Positions 1 to 10,690 of a stretch of 64,000 bases of DNA are shown piece by piece. The DNA is from Pseudomonas koreensis (lineage in GTDB: Bacteria; Pseudomonadota; Gammaproteobacteria; Pseudomonadales; Pseudomonadaceae), in contig NZ_JALJWP010000001.1 of NCBI RefSeq assembly GCF_024169245.1, forward strand, positions 5,627,501 through 5,691,500, read 5' to 3'. Position 1 is the first letter of the stretch, and each line of letters begins with the position of its first letter. The translations under genes and the position numbers were made by a program. The notes beneath the pieces were generated by a model. It searched no databases. It had not been told where the DNA came from and worked only from the letters and a program-made list of their open reading frames with translations.

Positions 1-287
1 TCCCCTTCCGGGGTGCGCGGCGCTGGCCAGTCGGCGAACGGCCAGGGCTTCTGGTCACTGTGGAACGTGCCGAAGCGGCCGATCTGCGCGAGGAACTGGC
101 TGAGGCTGTCGCCAAAATTCATCAGGCTGGCGCTCGGTGCGCCGTAGATCAGTCGGTAGATCAGTTGCACCAGTACCACCGCGCCGAGGATGAATTGCGC
201 GACTTGCCAGACCAGCAGATAAACGATCATCCACAACACCCGCAGGAGAATGGATTCGTACTGGGTTTCGGTTTTCGGATCGTTCAT
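1..287 (-). CDS. DUF4389 family membrane protein (partial, cut by left edge)
   Basis: The frame begins with ATG at 287 (MNDPKTETQYESILLRVLWM) and stays open to base 1, so about 95 residues are visible and the stop lies outside. A hydrophobic stretch near residues 15-45 predicts one or two inner-membrane segments. It is followed by an amphipathic part ending in a WPFADWP stretch, which fits the small DUF4389 proteins of Pseudomonas, usually about 100 residues long. It starts 30 bases after the gpsA stop on the same strand and is probably co-transcribed with gpsA. Function unknown. Family assignment is from recalled sequence resemblance. Confidence 0.7.
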   Translation of the reverse strand, partial: MNDPKTETQYESILLRVLWMIVYLLVWQVAQFILGAVVLVQLIYRLIYGAPSASLMNFGDSLSQFLAQIGRFGTFHSDQKPWPFADWPAPRTPEG

Positions 288-317
288 GGCTTGCTTCCTG
301 TCCGTGTAACAGCTGAA

Positions 318-1343
318 TCAGTTGAAACCGCTGGTGGAAATAAAGTCGACGTCGGTTTTCGGCTCGGCACGCATCAGTAGACCGATCACCTGCTCCAGCG
401 TGCGTCCTTCGAACAGGATTGCGTGCAGCCCGGCGACCAGCGGCATGTACACGCCGACTTCCTGGGATTTGGCCTTGAGCACCTTGAGGGTGTTGACCCC
501 TTCAGCGACCTCGCCCAGACGCGACACCGCTTCGTCGAGGCTCAAGCCTTGGCCGAGGGCGAAACCGACCTGATAGTTGCGGCTCTTCGGCGACGAGCAG
601 GTCACGATCAGATCGCCGACCCCGGCGAGGCCAAGAAAGGTCATCGGGTTGGCGCCTTGATTCACGGCGAAGCGGGTCATCTCGGCCAAGGCGCGAGTGA
701 TCAGCATGCTCTTGGTGTTCTCGCCCATCTCCAGCGCCACCGCCATGCCGGCGATGATCGCGTAAACGTTTTTCAACGCCCCGCCCAGCTCGACACCGAA
801 ACGGTCGGCACTGGCGTAAACGCGGAAGGTGCGCCCGTGCAGCGCGGCTTGCACTGCTTTGCACAGCTCTTCGTCTTCGCTGGCGACCACCGTGGCGGTC
901 AGCGCGTGTTCGGCGATTTCCCGTGCCAGGTTCGGCCCGGACAACACGCCGATGCGCGCTTGCGGGGCGATCTCTTCGAGGATCTGGCTCATCAGTTTGA
1001 AGGTGTGCGCTTCGATGCCTTTGGTCAGGCTGACCAGCATCTTGCCGCTCAAACGTTCGGCGTGGGCGGCGAGCACCGTACGCAAGGCACTGGAGGGCAG
1101 CGCGACGAAGCACAGATCGCAGGCCTCGAGGGTGGCTTGCAGATCGGTGACGGCGGTCACCCCCGGCAGAATCTTGATGCCTTTAAGGTAACGCGGGTTT
1201 TCACGATTGACCCGGATGGCCTCCGCCTGCTCGGGGTCACGCATCCACTGAAGGACTTGATGGCCGTTCTCGGCCAGCAGATTGGCCACGGCGGTACCAA
1301 AACTTCCGCCTCCCAGGACCGCAATCGGGCGCTGTTCAGTCAT
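318..1343 (-). CDS. gpsA: Glycerol-3-phosphate dehydrogenase [NAD(P)+]
   Basis: Reduces dihydroxyacetone phosphate to sn-glycerol-3-phosphate in the cytoplasm, giving the backbone for phospholipids. The protein has 341 residues, normal for GpsA. It opens with the dinucleotide-binding motif [17 protein letters not shown] (about residues 9-25) and carries the family segments [27 protein letters not shown] and [12 protein letters not shown], where the last includes the catalytic lysine, plus [17 protein letters not shown] at 1343 is preferred because Pseudomonas GpsA begins MTEQ; a TTG two codons upstream is also in frame. It diverges from the TonB-receptor gene and is followed by the DUF4389 gene. 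Confidence 0.97.
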   Translation of the reverse strand: MTEQRPIAVLGGGSFGTAVANLLAENGHQVLQWMRDPEQAEAIRVNRENPRYLKGIKILPGVTAVTDLQATLEACDLCFVALPSSALRTVLAAHAERLSGKMLVSLTKGIEAHTFKLMSQILEEIAPQARIGVLSGPNLAREIAEHALTATVVASEDEELCKAVQAALHGRTFRVYASADRFGVELGGALKNVYAIIAGMAVALEMGENTKSMLITRALAEMTRFAVNQGANPMTFLGLAGVGDLIVTCSSPKSRNYQVGFALGQGLSLDEAVSRLGEVAEGVNTLKVLKAKSQEVGVYMPLVAGLHAILFEGRTLEQVIGLLMRAEPKTDVDFISTSGFN

Positions 1344-1541
1344 ATGCAATCCGTTAATCCATACCAGTGGCGATGCCGGGCATTATACGGGGCGCCCCGG
1401 CCGCGGCCAGTCCCAGCAACAATTACCGACACTTGTAGGAAGAAGACCAATAAAGCCTAGGAAAATGCCTGTAACGTCACTGGAAAAGTCGCCGCCCTCG
1501 GTTAACATGCGCGCCAATTCTTCTCTACTACAGGCTGTGTC

Positions 1542-3665
1542 GTGTTTTCTGGCCCTCCTTCCCCGCGCTCGCCCCTGCTACTGGCGCTGCTGTTCAGCCC
1601 GCTGGTGCTGGCGGACGACCTGTTCGTCGACAGCCAAGCGCTACCGCAGGTGCTCACGGCCACGCGCCTGAAGCAGACGCCGGCAGAAGTGCCGGGAAGC
1701 ATGACCGTCCTCGACAACGAATTGATCAGCGCCAGCGGTGCCCGCGACATCAGCGAACTGCTGCGGCTGGTGCCGGGCATGATGGTCGGCAGCATCAACG
1801 GCAATCAGCCGGCGGTGAATTACCACGGCACCAACGCCAGCGAAGCACGGCGCATGCAGGTGTTGATCGATGGCCGCTCGGTGTATCGCGCCGGCCTGGC
1901 GACGGTGGACTGGAGCGATATTCCGGTAGCGATGGAAGACATCGAGCGGATCGAGGTGTTTCGCGGCCCGAACACGGTCAGCTACGGCGCCAACGCGCTG
2001 ATGGCGGTGATCAACATCATCACTCGCCACCCGGCGGACAGCCACGGCACGCGCCTGAAAATCACTCGCGGCCAGCGTGGCATCCACGATTTTTATGCCA
2101 GCCAGGGCACCGGTTGGGATGGCGGCGATTTGCGCCTGTCGCTGTCGGGTCAGGAAGATGACGGTTTCGACAGTGATCGCAACGGCGCCGATTACCGCGA
2201 CAGTCGGCGCTTGAATCGTCTGAGTCTGGCGGTCAGCCACGACCTCAATGAAGGACAAAGCCTCGACTGGCAGTTCAACGCCAAGGACGGCAGCAATCAG
2301 CGGCCTTATACCTACCGCCCGGTGTTCTCGGGGATTACCGACGCGGGGAACAATTCCGACGTGTTGGCCAAGGATTACGCCGGCTCGGTGCGCTGGAACC
2401 TTGATATCAACCCCGAACACAGCCTGTATGTGCAAGGCTCGGCGCAGCACTGGGATCGCCAGCAGGTCTGGCGCGCCTGCGATGCCGAGGTGTCGTTCAG
2501 CCCCGAGCTGGCGCAGCTGTGGCAGCTCAACCCGAATTACACCGAACGGCTGGCGCGCAACATCAACCAGTTCACCGGCCCCGGCGCGGCACCTGGCACG
2601 CCGCAGGAAATGGCGCTGGCCAATCAAGTGCTCGAGCAATGGCGCAACGGCGCCAGCCAGACCTTGTGCGGCGATATCGACCAGAGCGCCCGCGAATCGC
2701 GCTACGACCTCGAGCTGCAGGACACCCTCAGCCTGTCCGACAGCCTGCGACTGGTCAGCGGCCTCAACTACCGCTACGACCGCGCCGATTCCGAGACCTA
2801 TTTCAACGGCACCCTCGACGACACCACTTGGCGCGCCTTCGGCCAACTGGAATGGCGCGCCACCGAGCACTGGCTGCTGCAGGGCGGAGCGATGTTCGAA
2901 GACACGCAACTGATCGGCAGTTCGCTGACCCCGCGCTTCGCGGTCAACTACCTGATCAACCCGCGTCACGGCCTGCGCGCGGTGTACTCGGAGGCGATCC
3001 GTTCGCCGGACATGTTCGAGAACAACGTCAACTGGAGCTATCAGGTCAACAACCTGCGGCCCTCGGCCTACGGCCAGTCGTCGGCGCGCTATTTCGTCAA
3101 GACCCGCGGCCCCGGCGATCTCGATCAGGAGCACATGCGCTCGCGGGAATTGGGCTACAACGGTTATTTCGCCGAACTCGGTCTGGCGGTGGACGTGAAG
3201 CTGTTCTACGACGAAATCACCGGGATGATCAGCGAGCCGCTGCGCAACAACCAGTACATCGCCAGCAACACCAACAGTTCGCGCTTTCGCGGTACCGAAA
3301 CGCAACTCGACTGGCGCCTCAGCAGCGCCGACCGTTTGCGCTTCACCTACGCCTTCGTCGACGCCGAGGCGAGCAATCCGCTGGATCAGCAGTTCACCTC
3401 GCGCCACAGCGGTTCCGCCGGTTGGCTGCGCAGTTGGGGCCATGGCTGGAACAGCGCCCTCTTCTATTACGGCGACAACGCGCTCAACGGTTATCGCTTC
3501 GAACGCGTCGACACGCGCATCGCCAAACGCATCTCGATTGGCAACGCGCAGCTGCAACTGGCCGGCGTGCTGCAACAGCGCCTCGACCATCAGCCAAACA
3601 CCTTCGTCGATAACAATTATGACGAGCGCCGGGTGATGTATTTCAGTGCCGAGCTGGAGTTCTAG
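1542..3665 (+). CDS. TonB-dependent outer-membrane receptor
   Basis: A 707-residue TonB-dependent receptor. GTG at 1542 gives a short signal peptide (PLLLALLFSPLVLA, then DD). A TonB-box-like segment (LPQVLTATR) and a plug domain follow at about residues 35-160, with LLRLVPGMMVG, VLIDGRSVYR, DIERIEVFRGPNTVSYGANA and VINIITR. The rest is beta-barrel, ending in an aromatic residue (ELEF) as barrels do. The ligand cannot be read from the sequence. The next gene starts one base after the stop, and the third overlaps the second, so receptor, periplasmic binding protein and hybrid kinase form one operon. This suggests the receptor serves sensing as well as uptake. No N-terminal FecA-type signalling domain is present. 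Confidence 0.9.
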   Translation: MFSGPPSPRSPLLLALLFSPLVLADDLFVDSQALPQVLTATRLKQTPAEVPGSMTVLDNELISASGARDISELLRLVPGMMVGSINGNQPAVNYHGTNASEARRMQVLIDGRSVYRAGLATVDWSDIPVAMEDIERIEVFRGPNTVSYGANALMAVINIITRHPADSHGTRLKITRGQRGIHDFYASQGTGWDGGDLRLSLSGQEDDGFDSDRNGADYRDSRRLNRLSLAVSHDLNEGQSLDWQFNAKDGSNQRPYTYRPVFSGITDAGNNSDVLAKDYAGSVRWNLDINPEHSLYVQGSAQHWDRQQVWRACDAEVSFSPELAQLWQLNPNYTERLARNINQFTGPGAAPGTPQEMALANQVLEQWRNGASQTLCGDIDQSARESRYDLELQDTLSLSDSLRLVSGLNYRYDRADSETYFNGTLDDTTWRAFGQLEWRATEHWLLQGGAMFEDTQLIGSSLTPRFAVNYLINPRHGLRAVYSEAIRSPDMFENNVNWSYQVNNLRPSAYGQSSARYFVKTRGPGDLDQEHMRSRELGYNGYFAELGLAVDVKLFYDEITGMISEPLRNNQYIASNTNSSRFRGTETQLDWRLSSADRLRFTYAFVDAEASNPLDQQFTSRHSGSAGWLRSWGHGWNSALFYYGDNALNGYRFERVDTRIAKRISIGNAQLQLAGVLQQRLDHQPNTFVDNNYDERRVMYFSAELEF

Positions 3666-3666
3666 G

Positions 3667-4595
3667 ATGCGCAACGGCTCGTCACGGAAGACGCCAACCC
3701 TTGGCCACTGGCTGGCGGGGCTCTGCCTGTTCATGACCGCGTGGCTGCACGGGGTCGCGGTGCAAGCCGCCGACATTCTCCTGACCGGCGCCGAGGAAAG
3801 CCCCGGCGTGCAGGCGTTCGTCCAAGCATTGAGTGAACTGCGCCCGACCGACAACGTGCGGTTTCAGCCGCTGGCGAGCCTGCCGGCGCCGGGCAAACTG
3901 CCGGCCAGCCTGCGCCTGATCCTGCTCGATCTGCCGAGCCTCGACTGGCGCCTGCAGGACGCGCAAGGCCCATCGACGCTGGTGTTGCGCATCAGCCGCT
4001 TGCAGGCGCGCCAGCGTTTCGCCGATGCCCACCCGGCGCGCCTGAGTCTGCTGTGGAGCGACCCGCCGCTGAGCCGGCAATTGCAACTGATCCGACGGAT
4101 TCTGCCGCAGGCCCGGCGGGTCGGTGTGCTGTTCGATGAGCACGGCGAGTTCCTCATCGACGAATTGCGCGTGGCTGCGCGGCCATTGAATCTGCAGATT
4201 GTCAGCCAGCGCTGGGACAACACCCACGATAGCCGTCCGTTGCAAGCCGTGCTGAAAAACACCGACGTCTTGCTCGGCCTCGACGATCCCGATCTGTACA
4301 ACTCGCAGACGGCAAAAAACCTCTTGCTCAGCAGCTACTCGCGGCAGGTTGCGCTGATCGGCCCCAACATTGCATTCGTTCGCGCTGGCAGCCTTGCCAG
4401 TACCTACAGCGATCAAAGCGACTGGCTCGCGATCCTCGACCATTTGCTCGATCAGCCGACCAGCGCATGGCCACGAACGCTTTACCCCGCTCGTTTCAAA
4501 GTCTCAAGTAATGCGCAGGTGGCTCGTTCCTTAGGCATCGAACCGTTGAATGAAGCATCTGTCGCCAGTGCCTTGGCCGAAGGAGAGCGCCGCCC

Positions 4596-4599
<4 letters not shown>
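3667..4599 (+). CDS. Periplasmic ABC-type substrate-binding-like protein
   Basis: A 310-residue exported protein. ATG at 3667 follows the receptor stop by one base and gives a signal peptide with a basic N-terminus, the hydrophobic core LAGLCLFMTAWLHGVAV, and cleavage near VQAAD. The mature part reads like a two-lobed binding protein: DILLTGAEESPGVQAFVQAL at the front, a hinge region LIRRILPQARRVGVLFDEHG, then DVLLGLDDPDLYNSQTAKNLLLSSY. This is close to the ABC_sub_bind type. No permease or ATPase gene lies nearby, so it is more likely a ligand-presenting partner of the adjacent kinase than part of a transporter. Its stop overlaps the kinase start by four bases (ATGA). Confidence 0.75.
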
Positions 4600-6500
<1,901 letters not shown>

Positions 6501-6568
6501 TGTGGGCCTTTCGACCATCTGCGACTGGCGTGAAAAGCGAAAGTGCGGCAGTCTTAGGCACCCGAACG

Positions 6569-6585
6569 AGCCCCAAAAGGGGCTT
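6569..6585 (+). terminator. Weak hairpin after the hybrid kinase gene
   Basis: Six-base arms (AGCCCC / GGGGCT) around an AAAA loop, followed by an AT-rich stretch without a clean T run. It could end the kinase operon before the fabA promoter. Confidence 0.4.
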
Positions 6586-6599
6586 GATTAAAAATTTCA

Positions 6600-6613
6600 G
6601 TGCACAAGTGTAC
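6600..6613. promoter_or_regulatory. Candidate unsaturated-fatty-acid repressor operator upstream of fabA
   Basis: GTGCACAAGTGTAC is an imperfect palindrome about 135 bases before the fabA start. Its shape resembles FabR/DesT-type operators (GT-AC arms about a TT or AA centre). DesT is known to control fabAB in P. aeruginosa. The match is by eye. Confidence 0.45.
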
Positions 6614-6747
6614 ATTCATGTCCTTGGTGCTGTGACTTTCACCACAACGCAATAGTCTATGAGTAGGCTGCCGGTTCGAGGCATGAACGCCTTGAACGGT
6701 CGGGAAGATCTGCCCCACCTGCCGCATGGGATTATTGAGGAGCTCGC

Positions 6748-7263
6748 ATGACCAAACAAAACGCCTTTACTCGGGAAGACCTGCTGCGCTGCAGTCGCGG
6801 TGAGCTGTTCGGCCCAGGTAACGCGCAACTGCCCGCCCCGAACATGCTGATGGTGGATCGCATCACCCATATCAGCGAAGAAGGCGGCAAGTACGGCAAA
6901 GGTGAATTGGTCGCCGAGCTGGATATCAACCCTGACCTGTGGTTCTTCGCCTGCCATTTCGAAGGCGATCCGGTGATGCCGGGCTGCCTGGGTCTGGATG
7001 CCATGTGGCAACTGGTCGGTTTCTTCCTGGGCTGGCAAGGCCTGCCGGGCCGCGGCCGTGCGCTGGGTTCGGGCGAGGTGAAATTCTTCGGTCAGGTGCT
7101 GCCGACCGCGCAGAAAGTCACTTACAACATTCATATCAAACGCGTCCTCAAGGGCAAGCTGAACATGGCCATCGCCGATGGTTCGGTGAGTGTCGACGGA
7201 CGCGAAATCTACACCGCCGAAGGCCTGCGCGTCGGCGTGTTCACCTCCACTGACAACTTCTAA
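6748..7263 (+). CDS. fabA: 3-hydroxydecanoyl-ACP dehydratase/isomerase
   Basis: Dehydrates 3-hydroxydecanoyl-ACP and isomerises trans-2- to cis-3-decenoyl-ACP, the branch point of anaerobic unsaturated fatty acid synthesis. The protein has 171 residues, the exact family length. The catalytic pair is visible as His70 in [13 protein letters not shown] and Asp84 in GLDAMWQ. ATG at 6748 has GAGGAG five bases upstream. fabB starts 11 bases after the stop, the usual Pseudomonas fabAB operon. A palindromic operator candidate lies at 6600. Confidence 0.98.
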   Translation: MTKQNAFTREDLLRCSRGELFGPGNAQLPAPNMLMVDRITHISEEGGKYGKGELVAELDINPDLWFFACHFEGDPVMPGCLGLDAMWQLVGFFLGWQGLPGRGRALGSGEVKFFGQVLPTAQKVTYNIHIKRVLKGKLNMAIADGSVSVDGREIYTAEGLRVGVFTSTDNF

Positions 7264-7274
7264 GGGTTATTCGC

Positions 7275-8495
7275 ATGCGCCGCGTCGTTATCACTGGTCT
7301 GGGCATCGTTTCGTGCCTGGGCAATGACAAAGAGACCGTCTCCGCTAACCTGCGTGCAAGCCGCCCTGGCATCCGGTTCAACCCGGAATATGCTGAAATG
7401 GGTCTGCGTAGCCAGGTTTCCGGCTCCATCGACCTCAACCTTGAAGAGCTGATCGATCGCAAGATCTATCGCTTCGTCGGCCATGCAGCGGCTTACGCCT
7501 ACCTGGCCATGAAAGACGCCATCGCTGATTCCGGCCTGACCGAAGAGCAGGTGTCCAACCCGCGCACCGGCCTGATCGCCGGCTCCGGCGGTGCCTCCAC
7601 GCTGAACCAGATGGAAGCGCTGGACATCCTCCGTGAGAAAGGCGTGAAACGCGTAGGCCCGTACCGCGTCACGCGGACCATGAGCAGCACCGTTTCCGCC
7701 TGCCTGGCCACGCCATTCAAGATCAAGGGCCTGAACTACTCCATCGCTTCTGCCTGCGCTACCAGTGCTCACTGCATCGGTACCGCCATGGAACAGATCC
7801 AGATGGGCAAGCAGGACATCGTCTTCGCCGGTGGCGGTGAAGAAGAGCACTGGAGCCAGTCGTTCCTGTTCGACGCGATGGGCGCTCTGTCCAGCAAGCG
7901 CAACGACACCCCGGAACAAGCCTCCCGCGCCTACGACAAGGACCGTGACGGTTTCGTCATCGCCGGCGGCGGCGGCATGGTTGTCGTCGAAGAGCTGGAA
8001 CACGCTCTGGCCCGCGGCGCGAAGATCTACGCCGAGATCGTTGGCTACGGCGCAACCTCCGACGGCTACGACATGGTTGCCCCAAGTGGCGAAGGCGCTA
8101 TCCGCTGCATGCAGCAGGCGCTGTCCACCGTCGACACCCCGATCGACTACCTGAACACCCACGGCACTTCGACTCCGGTCGGCGACGTCGCGGAAATGAA
8201 AGGTGTGCGTGAAGTGTTCGGCGACAAGGCCCCAGCGATCAGCTCGACCAAGAGCCTGTCCGGTCACTCCTTGGGCGCCGCCGGCGTTCACGAAGCGATC
8301 TACTGCATGCTGATGATGGAAGGCAACTTCATTGCCGGCTCCGCCAACATCGACGAGCTCGACCCGGAAGTGGCCGATCTGCCGGTGCTGACCAAGACCC
8401 GCGAGAACGCCACCATCAACACCGTGATGAGCAACAGCTTCGGCTTCGGCGGGACCAACGCCACGCTGGTGCTGAAGCGCTGGGAAGGCAAGTAA
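7275..8495 (+). CDS. fabB: Beta-ketoacyl-ACP synthase I
   Basis: Condenses malonyl-ACP with acyl-ACP and elongates the cis-3-decenoyl product of FabA. The protein has 406 residues. The Cys-His-His triad appears as [25 protein letters not shown] and [12 protein letters not shown], and the C-terminus holds [15 protein letters not shown]. Start ATG at 7275 follows AAGGG. It is the second gene of the fabAB operon and ends 26 bases before a strong terminator. Confidence 0.98.
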   Translation: MRRVVITGLGIVSCLGNDKETVSANLRASRPGIRFNPEYAEMGLRSQVSGSIDLNLEELIDRKIYRFVGHAAAYAYLAMKDAIADSGLTEEQVSNPRTGLIAGSGGASTLNQMEALDILREKGVKRVGPYRVTRTMSSTVSACLATPFKIKGLNYSIASACATSAHCIGTAMEQIQMGKQDIVFAGGGEEEHWSQSFLFDAMGALSSKRNDTPEQASRAYDKDRDGFVIAGGGGMVVVEELEHALARGAKIYAEIVGYGATSDGYDMVAPSGEGAIRCMQQALSTVDTPIDYLNTHGTSTPVGDVAEMKGVREVFGDKAPAISSTKSLSGHSLGAAGVHEAIYCMLMMEGNFIAGSANIDELDPEVADLPVLTKTRENATINTVMSNSFGFGGTNATLVLKRWEGK

Positions 8496-8520
8496 GTCCC
8501 CGCAGCTGAGCCACACATGA

Positions 8521-8552
8521 AAACGCCCCGACTGGTTCGGGGCGTTTTTTTT
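8521..8552 (+). terminator. Rho-independent terminator of fabAB
   Basis: Arms AACGCCCCG and CGGGGCGTT followed by a run of eight T, 26 bases after the fabB stop. Confidence 0.92.
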
Positions 8553-8587
8553 GGCCTGCAGAAAACCACGCAGACACTACTCACAAC

Positions 8588-8678
8588 CTGTGGGAGCGAG
8601 CTTGCTCGCGAATGCATTGTGCCAGTCCACATCTTTATTTCTGACCCACCGCATTCGCGAGCAAGCTCGCTCCCACAG
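8588..8678. repeat. REPIN (two REP sequences in inverted orientation)
   Basis: CTGTGGGAGCGAGCTTGCTC at the left end and its reverse complement at the right end, about 91 bases in total. Each half can also fold on itself through GAGCGAGC/GCTCGC. The same core occurs at 10566, 15483 and 34991. Confidence 0.85.
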
Positions 8679-8805
8679 GGGAATTGCGTACCCTCAAGAT
8701 GAAACTTATGTCATGAAACTTACTACCCTGCGACCGAATGTCGCGGTTTACGCGGCCTGCAGCTTTGTTGCGAAATCCGCAACAACACCTTGCGCCAATC
8801 AGCGG

Positions 8806-8835
8806 TTTACTTAGCTGGCTAACAAATTCTATAAC
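8806..8835 (+). promoter_or_regulatory. Candidate promoter of the 62-residue gene
   Basis: TTTACT and TATAAC separated by 18 bases, about 50 bases before the ATG at 8886. A GTTGCG...CGCAAC dyad lies just upstream near 8768-8784. Confidence 0.4.
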
Positions 8836-8885
8836 AGAGTCCTGCACACGCCTTGGTGCAGTAACCTGAGATCTGGAGCTAGCAG

Positions 8886-9074
8886 ATGACTGTAAAAGTA
8901 ACTGAACGCGACGATTCACACATGTCCCACGAAGGCCTGGCCGCCGGTATCCGTATCTGGGACGTGCATCAACAAGACTTGCTGGTCGGCATGTTTCACA
9001 ACGAGATCGATGCCCACAACTACAAGGCCGAGCTGGAAGTGCAGGAACAGCAAAGAGAATTGAAATCCGCTTGA
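8886..9074 (+). CDS. Small conserved-type protein of unknown function (62 aa)
   Basis: An ATG at 8886 preceded by a GGAGC element opens a 62-residue acidic, soluble protein. It has no signal or membrane segment. The middle reads GIRIWDVHQQDLLVGMFHNE and the C-terminus is a charged helix (YKAELEVQEQQRELKSA). It has its own plausible promoter and is closed by a strong hairpin terminator, so it looks like a real single-gene unit. I do not recognise a function. It converges with the DUF2058-mazG operon. Confidence 0.75.
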   Translation: MTVKVTERDDSHMSHEGLAAGIRIWDVHQQDLLVGMFHNEIDAHNYKAELEVQEQQRELKSA

Positions 9075-9092
9075 AACAACACAGCATTGAAA

Positions 9093-9127
9093 ACGACAAA
9101 CCCCGCCATGAGCGGGGTTCGTCGTTG
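9093..9127. terminator. Bidirectional terminator between convergent genes
   Basis: AACCCCGC/GCGGGGTT arms extended by ACGAC/GTCGT, with A-rich and T-rich flanks. It serves the small gene on the plus strand and DUF2058 on the minus strand. Confidence 0.85.
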
Positions 9128-9141
9128 TTACAGCCGTGGAT

Positions 9142-9684
9142 TTACCACATCAGATCGTCAGGGATCTGGTAGGCCGCGTACGGATCGTCCTCGGCGTTGA
9201 CCTCTTCGGTCTGCACGTTGAGCTGGACGATGCGCTGCGGGTCGCGCTCCTGGATCTTCAGCGCCGCTTCACGGGGGATCACTTCGTAGCCGCCGTTGTG
9301 ATGCACGATCGCCAGCGAACCGCTGCTGAGCTTGTTGCGCATCAGCGTGTTGACCGAGATGCGCTTGACCTTCTTGTCGTCGACGAAGTTGTAGTAGTCC
9401 TCGGTGGTCAGCTTGGGCAGACGCGAGACCTCGATCAATTGCTTCACCTGCGCGGCACGGGCCTTGGCCTCGGCTTTCTCCTGCTGCTGGCGATTGAGTT
9501 CCTGGTCGCGCTTGACCTTCTCGGCCATGGCTTCCTGGGCGGCGCGCTGCTGCGAATCGTCCAGCTCGGCCTGGCCTTTGTGCGCCAGACGCTGTTGCTT
9601 CTGCTTGTCTTTGCTGACCTGCTTGGCCTGCTTTTGGTTGACCAGGCCTGCTTTGAGCAACTGGTCGCGAAGGGAAAGGCTCAT
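9142..9684 (-). CDS. DUF2058 (YaiL-like) nucleoprotein-like protein
   Basis: A 180-residue soluble protein with the DUF2058 pattern. The N-terminus LSLRDQLLKAGLVNQKQAKQ is followed by a long lysine/glutamine-rich helix with coiled-coil character (about residues 20-90). A globular C-terminal part has YYNFVDDKKVKRI, GSLAIVHHNGGYEVIPREAA and the acidic end DDPYAAYQIPDDLMW. ATG at 9684 is preferred; a TTG one codon upstream is possible. It follows mazG by 26 bases on the same strand and is probably co-transcribed. The molecular role of the family is not established. Confidence 0.85.
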   Translation of the reverse strand: MSLSLRDQLLKAGLVNQKQAKQVSKDKQKQQRLAHKGQAELDDSQQRAAQEAMAEKVKRDQELNRQQQEKAEAKARAAQVKQLIEVSRLPKLTTEDYYNFVDDKKVKRISVNTLMRNKLSSGSLAIVHHNGGYEVIPREAALKIQERDPQRIVQLNVQTEEVNAEDDPYAAYQIPDDLMW

Positions 9685-9710
9685 CAATGCTTACTCACTT
9701 GGGCAACGGC

Positions 9711-10544
9711 TCAGCCGCAGCTGGGCTCATTCTTTTCCTGGCGTTTGGCTTCGCCCCAGAGGGCGTCCAACTCTTCGAGGGTGCAATCTTCCATGGGACG
9801 GTGGGTGTCGCGCAATGCCTGTTCGATAAAACGGAAACGTCTTTCAAACTTGCCGTTGGCGCCGCGCAAGGCGGTTTCCGGATCGACCTTCAGATGCCTG
9901 GCCAGATTGACCACGGAAAACAGCAGGTCGCCGATCTCGTCGGCCACCGCCAGCGGATCGTTTTCCGACATGGCTTCGAGCACTTCATCAAGCTCTTCGC
10001 GGACCTTGTCGAGCACCGGCAAGGCGTCCGGCCAGTCGAAACCGACCTGCCCGGCGCGCTTCTGCAACTTGGCTGAGCGCGACAGTGCCGGCAACGTGGC
10101 CGGCACATCGTCAAGCAGCGACAACTGCTCGGGCGCCGAAGCTTTCTCGGCGCGCTCCTCAGCCTTGATCTGTTCCCAGCGCTGCTTGACCTGCTCTTCG
10201 CTCAAGCGCGGCACGTCGAGCGGCGCGTACAGATCGCCGGTGGGAAACACGTGGGGATGGCGGCGAATCAATTTGCGCGTGATGCTGTCGATCACCCCGG
10301 CGAATTCGAACCGGCCTTCTTCCTTGGCCAACTGGCTGTAATAGACCACCTGAAACAGCAGATCGCCCAACTCGCCCTGCAAGTGATCGAGATCGCCACG
10401 CTCGATGGCATCGGCCACTTCATAGGCTTCTTCGAGGGTGTGCGGGACGATGCTCGCGTAGGTTTGCTTGATGTCCCACGGACAACCGAACCGCGGATCG
10501 CGCAGACGGGACATCAGATGGAGCAGGTCTTCGAGGGTGTACAT
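9711..10544 (-). CDS. mazG: Nucleoside triphosphate pyrophosphohydrolase MazG
   Basis: Hydrolyses NTPs and dNTPs to monophosphates plus PPi; in E. coli it lowers ppGpp during starvation. The 277-residue protein has two MazG domains. The first starts at MSRLRDPRFGCPWDIKQT with EEAYEVADAIE and GELGDLLFQVVYY. The second has EELDEVLEAM and DEIGDLLFSVVNLARHL. The EExxE and ExxD metal-binding patterns are intact in both. It lies downstream of relA on the same strand, which is functionally sensible, but 146 bases with a REPIN separate the two genes. Confidence 0.95.
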   Translation of the reverse strand: MYTLEDLLHLMSRLRDPRFGCPWDIKQTYASIVPHTLEEAYEVADAIERGDLDHLQGELGDLLFQVVYYSQLAKEEGRFEFAGVIDSITRKLIRRHPHVFPTGDLYAPLDVPRLSEEQVKQRWEQIKAEERAEKASAPEQLSLLDDVPATLPALSRSAKLQKRAGQVGFDWPDALPVLDKVREELDEVLEAMSENDPLAVADEIGDLLFSVVNLARHLKVDPETALRGANGKFERRFRFIEQALRDTHRPMEDCTLEELDALWGEAKRQEKNEPSCG

Positions 10545-10565
10545 TTTTCTAACTCTGAATAGACC

Positions 10566-10655
10566 TGTGGGAGCGAGCTTGCTCGCGAAGACGGCGGATC
10601 AGTCGACATCCATATTGACTGATACACCGCTTTCGCGAGCAAGCTCGCTCCCACA
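10566..10655. repeat. REPIN between relA and mazG
   Basis: TGTGGGAGCGAGCTTGCTCG and its reverse complement at the two ends of a 90-base element, in the relA-mazG spacer. Confidence 0.85.
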
Positions 10656-10690
10656 TTGGATCGGCGCTCAACATTCGAAATCGTCGCTCT

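Noticed and set aside
1641..3854. Open frame of about 737 codons antisense to the TonB receptor
   Set aside because: The plus-strand frame has a signal peptide, plug and barrel signatures; the antisense frame has no recognisable domain.
8517..8814. Short frames across the REPIN after fabB
   Set aside because: They translate the REP element and terminator; no ribosome site.
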